NCBI GenBank assembly: GCA_023052935.1
Contig: CM041297.1
Location: 107,871,563-107,935,562, forward strand
DNA length: 64,000 bases
Direction of reading: 5' to 3'
Origin: Piezodorus guildinii
Taxonomy: Eukaryota > Arthropoda > Insecta > Hemiptera > Pentatomidae
Part shown: positions 58,301-64,000 of the stretch, piece by piece
Position numbering within the stretch: position 1 is the first letter of the stretch
Layout of the letters: every line of letters begins with the position of its first letter
Made by a program: the position numbers and the translations under genes
Notes under the pieces: generated by a model
Databases searched by the model: none
Seen by the model: only the letters and a program-made list of their open reading frames with translations
Told to the model about the DNA's origin: nothing

Positions 58301-61300
58301 TCATTCTGATTAAAGTAGTCTGACAGGGCCTAAATGCCGATATTTTACATTTCCTTCTTCTAAAGTACCTTTATGTTGATTCTATAAAAATAACTACATT
58401 ATCTTGTTACCACTGATGAAAAACAGGTAAATATATAAATTGAATGAATTCGATACCCTACTAAAGGAAAAAACTGAAAAAATATTTTTTTTAATGCAAT
58501 TTTTTTGTTTTTGAACATAAGAACAATAATATACATGTATAATATACCATTGGAATGCTTAAGATTTTAGAAAAAATATTATCTTATACATACTACTGTA
58601 AAAGTTAACGGATAGTGATGAAAAACCGCTAAAACAAACCGATTATCACAGATAATAATATAATAGATTATTTAATAAAACACATGTTTCTTTTAAAATC
58701 CAATGTAAATAATTCTTTAACAATTTATTTTTGTTTGTAAATTTGTTTAAAAATTCTTAAATTGATTAATAAGTGAAAGTCGTGTGTTGTGCGCACCAGA
58801 TTTTTTTGTTAAAAATGTTACCTTGAGTGACTTCTTTTCATCTAGGAATATTCTCCTTGCTGATGAATAAATCGATAATGATAGTAAACATTCATTATAT
58901 TTGTTTAGACTTACCATATTTAAAAGCTTAGTGCAAAAGTTCTGTTTATGCTATTCTATCAGCTTCAATGTATCTAAATATTCTAGTTTGGACAATTGAT
59001 TTTATTTTAGTAATAACAAATTTCTTAATTTGAATTTGTGCTTTGTACACTGACTAGTCCAGTATGTGCTAGTGGCAGTGAATATGTGATTTGCCAAGTC
59101 AAATGAAAATTACTTTCAACTAGAATTTTTTTGGTTTATTTTAGAGACCTCGATAGAGTTGCAAATTTGAAAGAAACAATCTTAGCTTCTTTCTTACCTC
59201 AGTCTGAAGAAGTGAAAAGTGCTGCAAGTTATACTTTGGGATCTGTAGCCGTTGGTAATCTCCAGGCTTATCTACCGTTTGTCCTCCAGGAAATTGAAGC
59301 TCAACCTAGGAGGCAGTATTTGCTTCTTCACTCTCTAAAAGAGGTTAGTTTCTAAGTTATTTTTAATCAAAATAATTATCTTTTGAACTATGCAAAACAA
59401 AAGTAATAGTAAGAGATGAGTTTTATCTTTATGTGGATATAGAGACCTAACTATTACTTTTTTTTTTTTTTTTTTATAAGTGATAACTTCTTTACGAGCT
59501 TTAAGCAATTTTCGGGAGGGGAAAAACTTGTTATTTCGCATTTCCAAATAGAGTGTCACCAACATGCTGTGTCATCGCCCCTAGACTGGGGATCCAATAG
59601 GCATGGATTATCTAAAGAAAAATATTGATATTTTGTTTATGGTCATAATATTGATATTTAATTTGAATTGGATAGTTTTATTATTATCTAATTGTGATAA
59701 AATATCAGTATTAAACCAGTATGTTATCTTTTAGGAGTAATATAGTCAAGGTTTAATCAGAAATGTTCAGAAAAGTGATAATGATATGTTAAATTCGATA
59801 TTAATTTCGCAGATCATAAAGTGTACTGTAAATTGAATTTTTGAATGAAACATTAGGTTCGACGATGTCCAGTGATTTAAAATATAAAATGATGATCGAT
59901 GCAGTTATAGCTTGCTATATAAATTCATTTCAATTTGAAAATTTTATTTCATACTCAAGACTGTAGATCTTTCTAGAACATAATGAAATCGCCGAAAGTA
60001 CAAATAACTTAAATATCGTTAAAATTAATGAGAATAATGATGATTGAAATTCATGTAAATACTAGTTAGAGATGTATCATGTATTTTGATTAATAAAATT
60101 TTGTATAAAAAAGGGATAGAATTATTAATTGTAGGGCCAGTTGGACGAACAGCTCCTATGAATTAAAATTTTTTTTTTGTGTGTGTACTTAAGTAATGAA
60201 TATTATATATTTAGGATTAAGAAGAAAATGTAAGATTTTTTTGTAGTAATAACTGCTTATTTATTTATTTGTTGATAGTGGCACCACTTATATTATATTC
60301 TTTTAGAGTGGATATGAAAATTTTTCAAAAATTTGTTACATTATTATTTATTATGAAATTCTTTCTTGCCCACAGATAATTTCGTGTCAGAGTGGTAGCT
60401 CACGAGGAGTGACGGAGCTAGCTGGATATGTACCTTCGATTTGGGAGCTGCTGCTGAGGCACGCCGAGTGCCCTGAAGAAGGTACTAGGAACGTGGTGTC
60501 TGAATGCCTTGGCAAGCTGACCCTGTTAGAACCTCACCAGTTGCTCCCTAGGCTGCGGTCTGGCCTATCGTCTCCCTCTCCACTCATGAGGGCCACCGTC
60601 CTCACGGCTCTCAAGTTCACCATATCCGACCAGGTCAGTTTCTCATCTTTTTATAAACAATACAACTAAAATATTAAATATATAAACCTAGATTTTATTT
60701 AAATTGAGATATGAATTTGGTGCTTAATCATTGTGTTGCTTTGAAATTCATCACGCACAAGGAGAGGATCCCAAATGTGTCTCACCAATTTTAATGAAAT
60801 TATTTTAGGTAAAAGTATACATTAAGCCATTAGACTCTGGAAATTATTAGAGGCTAAAAGAATTGGGAAGTTTGAGTGCGAGAAACACATTTTATTTAAT
60901 ATCTCTGGTTCTAGTGAAAGTAAAAAAATTACTCCTCAAAAGCAATCCTAATCTGAGTCATTAAGAAACTTAATTAAAAGTATTTTTTTGATGAGATCAT
61001 TTATATTTTTTGGGTTAATATCAAGTATAAAACTTAAATATTTGTTTGTTTATGTATTTAACGTCACTTAATGCCACAATGGCTAATTGGACGATGCTAT
61101 AATGGGAATCCTAAATTTTGTCTATCCAGGTTTTATTAGAATAGGGATCTTTAACGAGTACCTGACATCGCACAGGCTCGGGATCACCTTTTAACGTCCC
61201 CTCCGAAGGACGGCGTAACTAAGGATTTTTTACTCCCATAATTAAGGATACTTTACTCACATTAAAAAAATCCTAGGACCACCTGCGGGTTTGAATCCGT

Positions 61301-64000
61301 GACCTTTGGCGTAGGAGGCTGTTATCCTAGCCACCCAGCTGCAAGTGATCCCAATTTAAATATTTTAATACCCTGTTTGAAATAAGGTAATTTTGACTTT
61401 AAACTTATTTTTCCACCTTTACTAAAACGAGATATTTTAATTAAATATGTGCAATGATGAGCATGGTATATCGACTGATTCTATTTATATATAATTTCTA
61501 TAGTGGAATGATTTTCATTGTGCTTTTTTCATGTTTAGTTGTTTTATTTTATTTTATTTATTTTTTTATTTATCATATATTTTAACATTGTTATATAATT
61601 TCATGATAAATTGTAAGATGATTATTTGTGATTGTGACAATATTTTGTACTTTTAGATAAATTAGTTCCATTTCACCTGAAGATGGCATTGTAGCTGAAA
61701 CGTTGTGCAATGATTTTTAATAAAAGAGTGGTGAAGTATAAATCAGCCTCCAATTTTATTTACTTAAATAAAATATGTTTTTTTGTGCTCAAACTTTCTG
61801 TTTTTTTCACGCAACTCCTGAGGAGCGTTGGTCCCTAATATTTTACAGAGTCTAATTTAATGCCTAGTTTTACCAAAAAAATTCATCAAAATTATGAGAT
61901 CCTCTCCTTTTTAGATATGTTTGATTTTTAATTTTAACATTTCTTCTTTTCATGAATGTTTTTTCATAAATAGTAACTTAGCAATATTCATTATTTGAAG
62001 CTCTACAAAGTATGTAATAATATTTTATTTCTACCTTATTTTATAGCCTCAAGCAATCGATCCGTTGTTAAGATTAAGTATTGGACAGTTTTTGGAAGCC
62101 CTCGAAGACCCAGATCTCAACGTGAGAAGGGTGGCCCTTGTCGCTTTCAATTCAGCTGCACATAATAAACCTTCACTTGTTAGAGATCTTCTGGACTCAG
62201 TACTTCCCAAACTATACTTGGAAACTAATGTCCGGGTAAAGCATTTTTTTTTTTTGTCTTCATACAATTTTTCCTTCTTTTATATAATTAATTCATTATA
62301 TATTTATTTATAATTGACATAAAATTTCAGAAAGAATTAATTCGAGAAGTAGAAATGGGCCCATTCAAGCATATTGTTGATGATGGCCTAGATTTACGAA
62401 AAGCTGCTTTTGAGTGCATGTACACTCTCCTGGATTCTTGCTTAGACAGGCTGGACATATTTGAATTTTTGAACCATTTGGAGCATGGTTTAAAGGATCA
62501 CTATGACATCAAAATGTTAACTTACCTCATGGTTGCTAGGCTAGCTCAGCTGGCACCTTCTCCTGTATTACAAAGTGAGTTATTTTTACTGTCACTTACC
62601 TATATATGGAATATATAGTAAGGGAAAGTATTACGATCGTGAAAATTTTAGAATTCCAGTTTTCAACCTCAATACACGTTTTAGGGTCCTCTGAGTCCAA
62701 ATAACCGAGTCCCGCAAAAAGGTCTGTGTGTCAGTGTGTGTGTGTGTGTATGGTAACTCTAGCACAAAAACAAAAAGTCGTACAGAACTGATATTTCATA
62801 TTTAAGACAACTATACGCCCGAGATGTTACAGCAACTTTTTCACTAAAATCGGCTTACCGGAAGTCCTACTTTATCCCATGCATTTAGCACCTTTTTACG
62901 ATTTTCTTAAAAACGGCTCTAATGATTTTGATTAAACTCACTATATTGATGTAAAATTTAATGGGCTTTAATATCATGTAGGTTTCATTCTGATGGAAAT
63001 AGTCTAATGGGGCTTAAATGCAGATATTTTAAATTTTCTTCCTCTAAAGTACCGTTAATTTTGTATATTCTATAAAAATAACTATATCATCTTATTACCA
63101 TTGATAAAAAACAGGTAAATATATAAGTTGAACGAATTCAATATCCAACTAAAGGAGAAAACTGAAAAAATTCTTTTTTAATGCAATTGTTTCACCGCTT
63201 GGCCACTGGATGGCACTGTCATCGCCAGACGCTCCAAGTAGTTCTAACACGGAGTGATGAAAAGCTGAAAAAAACTTACTGAATTTCATAGATAATATTA
63301 TAACATATTATTTAATAAAACACATCTTTCTATAAAAATCAAATGTAAATAATTCTTTAACAATTTCTTTTTGTTTCTAAATTTGTTTAAAAATTCTTAA
63401 ATTGATATTAATAACAGAGGTAAGTGAAAGTCGTGTGTTTCATGCAACAGATTTTTTATTTTTCCAGTAATCTCTTATTTATGGTTTGCTTTACATTATT
63501 TTGATAGATTTATGGGTAAATTAGTTTAATTTTATTATTATTATTTTTTTATCTTCAAACAACATTGCCTTATAATATTGAATAGAGAGATGTTAAACAG
63601 TTTAAAATGCTAATTGTGAAAAGAATTAGCTAAAATCTATGTTTTATTCTAGGGCTAGAAGGTTTAGTGGAACCATTAAAAAATACCTGTACAATGAAAG
63701 TAAAAGCAAATTCTGTGAAACAAGAATATGAAAAACAGGATGAGCTGAAGAGATCGGCTATGAGAGCTGTTGCTGCTCTTCTTACTATTCCGGATGCAGG
63801 TAATGATCTATTAATTCTCAAGTACTTTCTATGATTTTTTTCATTTAAAGATTTTATTTGTACATTTTATTATTATTTTTGTTGTAGATAAAAATCCACA
63901 TTTAAGCGAATTCGTAACCCAAATTAAGTCAACCTCAGAATTGCAGACAATCTTTGACTCAATTCAAAAAGACTCTTCTCTTCTGAATCAAGACGCGATA
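40975..64000 (+). CDS. CAND1: Cullin-associated NEDD8-dissociated protein 1, 22 exons, cut at window edge
   Basis: This HEAT-repeat protein binds un-neddylated cullin-RBX1 and drives exchange of substrate receptors in SCF-type ubiquitin ligases. Exons: 40975-41016, 41134-41303, 41372-41585, 41662-41810, 42620-42763, 43737-43899, 44768-44917, 45255-45363, 45451-45590, 45679-45839, 47337-47542, 49629-49912, 54664-54795, 54873-55044, 56508-56641, 57874-58034, 59145-59343, 60376-60633, 62047-62235, 62331-62574, 63653-63799, 63888-64000. All junctions are GT-AG and all phases agree: 1227 open codons, against about 1230 residues in human CAND1, so only the last few residues and the stop are missing. 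Landmarks: [28 protein letters not shown] with an acidic loop ending [123 protein letters not shown]. Introns carry many repeats. Confidence 0.97.
43458..43543. repeat. 43-bp tandem duplication with CCACCGGTGG palindrome
   Basis: Two 43-bp units (43458-43500 and 43501-43543) both start ggtacgc and end gtgggccaccggt. They are diverged in the middle. GC-rich in an AT-rich CAND1 intron. Origin unknown. Confidence 0.8.
44440..44600 (+). repeat. Dispersed repeat family D, copy
   Basis: It ends cctataccata.tagaattac, then cggaaataataaaccatttt, very like 46560-46640. Upstream it shares cattgaaattt..agaaatagcagagatgtagtg with the later copy. Intronic in CAND1. Non-coding, type unknown. Confidence 0.5.
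46215..46412 (-). repeat. tRNA-derived SINE, family A, head-less copy
   Basis: This minus-strand copy starts (3' tail) at tgtttgtttatttatttaac. It contains the body blocks cgatgctacagtgggagtcc and taacgtcccctccgaaggac, and stops after aaggattttttactc. The tRNA head seen in the copy at 61044 is missing, as expected for a 5'-truncated retrocopy. Confidence 0.85.
46430..46640 (+). repeat. Dispersed repeat family D, copy
   Basis: It begins cattgaaa-like ttattgaaatcggttcag, continues agaaatagtagagatatagtg, and ends taatatagttatttggaaat, then aataaaccattgtg. It directly follows the truncated SINE A copy in a CAND1 intron. Confidence 0.55.
47885..48015 (+). repeat. SINE family B, 3' fragment
   Basis: This plus-sense fragment matches the 3' part of family B: ccctaatcacctctt, ggctgttggcc, gatctctatat, gacccatcatgggttg, tagaggtacagg. 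It lies 0.3 kb from a second, opposite copy. Confidence 0.65.
48288..48362 (+). repeat. SINE family B, isolated tRNA-like head
   Basis: Reads ggagtggtgtgatcc, then cagagcactgg and a B-box-like agttcaaacac, the expected order of the family B head. It abuts the 3' end of the opposite-strand copy that follows. The body of this head copy is not present. Confidence 0.55.
48363..48691 (-). repeat. tRNA-derived SINE, family B
   Basis: This minus-strand copy has its head at about 48640-48691 (tRNA-like, ggagtggcatggtcaagtgg then gatagagcg). Body blocks are gacgctgggtctgcc and gtcttgggctcagtat, plus a T-rich internal expansion near 48478-48505. Intronic in CAND1. Confidence 0.82.
48780..48879. repeat. 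SINE tail fragment plus long (TA)n
   Basis: ggacccttcttgggttgta followed by taggtgcag resembles the 3' end of SINE family B, and runs into about 29 TA units (48821-48879). The microsatellite may have grown from the SINE tail. Confidence 0.6.
49930..50869 (+). mobile_element. LINE fragment next to a CAND1 splice donor
   Basis: This is a 5'-truncated copy of the family at 36538. The 11-bp target duplication aatcatttttt (49919-49929; 50870-50880) begins 6 bp after the exon end at 49912, so the donor GTAAGT survives. The frame 49945-50847 is open for 300 codons: [17 protein letters not shown] (motif B), [10 protein letters not shown] (intact motif C), [20 protein letters not shown], and the C-terminal [22 protein letters not shown] motif A and the endonuclease are lost, so it cannot be autonomous. 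It ends in (TTA)n. Lack of stops suggests a recent insertion. Confidence 0.92.
51063..51290. repeat. Minisatellite of about 50-bp units
   Basis: About four imperfect units, each with a core like ataagaaa.aaa.ttaac..aattaa followed by ataxttaaa-like sequence and gaaaata. Units begin near 51095, 51145, 51190 and 51235. CAND1 intron. Length between cores varies from about 45 to 55 bp. Confidence 0.65.
51950..54250 (+). mobile_element. Third LINE, endonuclease plus partial RT, decayed
   Basis: ORF1-like tail near 51966-52151 ([20 protein letters not shown], then a Lys-rich end). Endonuclease from about 52240: [28 protein letters not shown] near 52665, and SAIDLVWI with SDFLDHL near 52890-52980. 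RT from 53400: [30 protein letters not shown], then after a deletion [20 protein letters not shown] (motif A) and [10 protein letters not shown] (motif C, Leu for Tyr/Phe). The sequence stops shortly after motif C with no 3' UTR or tail. Several frames and stops. The clade is uncertain. Confidence 0.82.
55276..55515. repeat. Paired (TA)n tracts flanking a repeat fragment
   Basis: TA runs at 55276-55331 and 55480-55513 flank a 150-bp segment that contains the hammerhead-like motif on the minus strand. It lies in a CAND1 intron. Such bracketing suggests insertion into, or microsatellite growth around, the fragment. Confidence 0.8.
55403..55441 (-). ncRNA. Hammerhead-ribozyme-like motif 2
   Basis: On the minus strand: stem I GCC, core CUGAUGA, extra U, stem II GACCC/GGGUC, core GAAAC, triplet GUU, stem I partner GGC, followed by aaacaataaatagttg. 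Same architecture as motif 1 at 33175. Stem III is again only ACGU. Probably a piece of a Penelope-like terminal repeat. Confidence 0.5.
57430..57655 (+). pseudogene. Internally deleted mariner transposase relic
   Basis: One frame gives [20 protein letters not shown], directly followed by [11 protein letters not shown], the N-terminal HTH of a mariner transposase. About 25 bp later comes [16 protein letters not shown], the mariner C-terminus. The catalytic D,D34D core between them is absent. Terminal inverted repeats were not identified. It lies in the CAND1 intron before exon 57874. Confidence 0.8.
58041..58800 (+). repeat. Dispersed repeat family C, copy next to a splice donor
   Basis: It starts with a GT-rich tract directly after the donor GTAAGT of the CAND1 exon ending at 58034. 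It aligns in order with 62750-63455: ggtaactc, gagacaactatacg.ccgagatg, aaatcggct.acc, aatatcatgtaggtttcatt, aaacaggtaaatatataa, and aagtgaaagtcgtgtgtt at the end. Non-coding. Confidence 0.8.
59344..60375. other. CAND1 intron, no recognised feature
   Basis: AT-rich intron of 1.0 kb with a poly(T) run near 59458. I see no repeat copy or coding exon that can be supported. Confidence 0.5.
61044..61355 (-). repeat. tRNA-derived SINE, family A, full-length copy
   Basis: On the minus strand the head (at the right end) gives gcagctgggtggct as A box and ggattcaaacccgc as B box. Body blocks match 24074 and 46215 (taacgtcccctccgaaggac; ctatccaggttttatt in plus view). A short internal duplication of the tttactcccataattaaggat area is seen near 61228-61260. 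Flanking ttaaatattt at 61034-61043 and 61356-61365 is a 10-bp target duplication. Confidence 0.9.
61674..61707 (+). ncRNA. Hammerhead-ribozyme-like motif 3
   Basis: Stem I CAC, core CUGAAGA (position 7 tolerates change), extra U, stem II GGC/GCU with a 6-nt loop, core GAAAC, triplet GUU, stem I partner GUG. Stem I differs from motifs 1 and 2 (GCC/GGC) yet still pairs. CAND1 intron. Confidence 0.45.
62605..63455 (+). repeat. Dispersed repeat family C, longest copy
   Basis: It begins gaatatatagtaagggaaag about 31 bp after the CAND1 donor at 62575 and ends near gcaacagatttttt. It includes ggtcctctgagtccaaataa, a GT microsatellite near 62730-62752, and the shared body described at 58041. The left edge ctatatatag matches the outer end of the minus copy at 36050. 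Non-coding, with no tRNA head seen. Confidence 0.82.

Overview
The window reads as a piece of a large, AT-rich arthropod nuclear genome, probably an insect. It holds four spliced housekeeping or regulatory genes with canonical GT-AG introns and no bacterial gene organisation. The introns are expanded by non-LTR retrotransposons, tRNA-derived SINEs, a mariner relic, fold-back repeats and (TA)n microsatellites. The species cannot be fixed from the sequence. A hemipteran-like insect is a guess from gene style and repeat content only.

Layout from left to right. A long fold-back repeat (about 121-945) comes first. Then VDAC/porin on the minus strand (coding exons 1755-8473, a likely non-coding first exon near 8931-9000, and a possible alternative N-terminal exon at 13154-13264). 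Then a SMYD-type SET/MYND methyltransferase on the plus strand (15306-19568, first exon or exons not found). The minus strand then carries NKAP, the NF-kappa-B activating protein homologue (21689-40210): under 1 kb of coding sequence spread over 18.5 kb because two introns are packed with retroelements. From 40975 to the right edge the plus strand carries CAND1, the cullin-associated NEDD8-dissociated protein: 22 exons, 1227 codons visible, cut just before its end. NKAP and CAND1 are divergent with 764 bp between their start codons. SMYD and NKAP are convergent.

The genes have separate cellular roles: mitochondrial outer-membrane transport, methyl transfer, transcription/splicing and cullin-RING ligase exchange. 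I see no operon-like link between them. The unusual content is in the mobile DNA. A Jockey-like element with an uninterrupted 577-codon RT frame sits inside an older decayed LINE, with 13-bp target duplications and a perfect 31-bp-arm palindrome at its 5' junction. Two copies of a second LINE family are present, one starting 17 bp after a CAND1 splice donor. Three short motifs resemble hammerhead ribozyme cores of Penelope-like elements and show covariation in stem I. There are also two tRNA-derived SINE families, a 0.8-kb dispersed repeat of unknown type, and a 499-bp insertion bounded by nearly identical 147-bp direct repeats.

All coordinates were derived by hand-reading splice sites and reading frames. 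Family names rest on recognised protein motifs, not on database searches.
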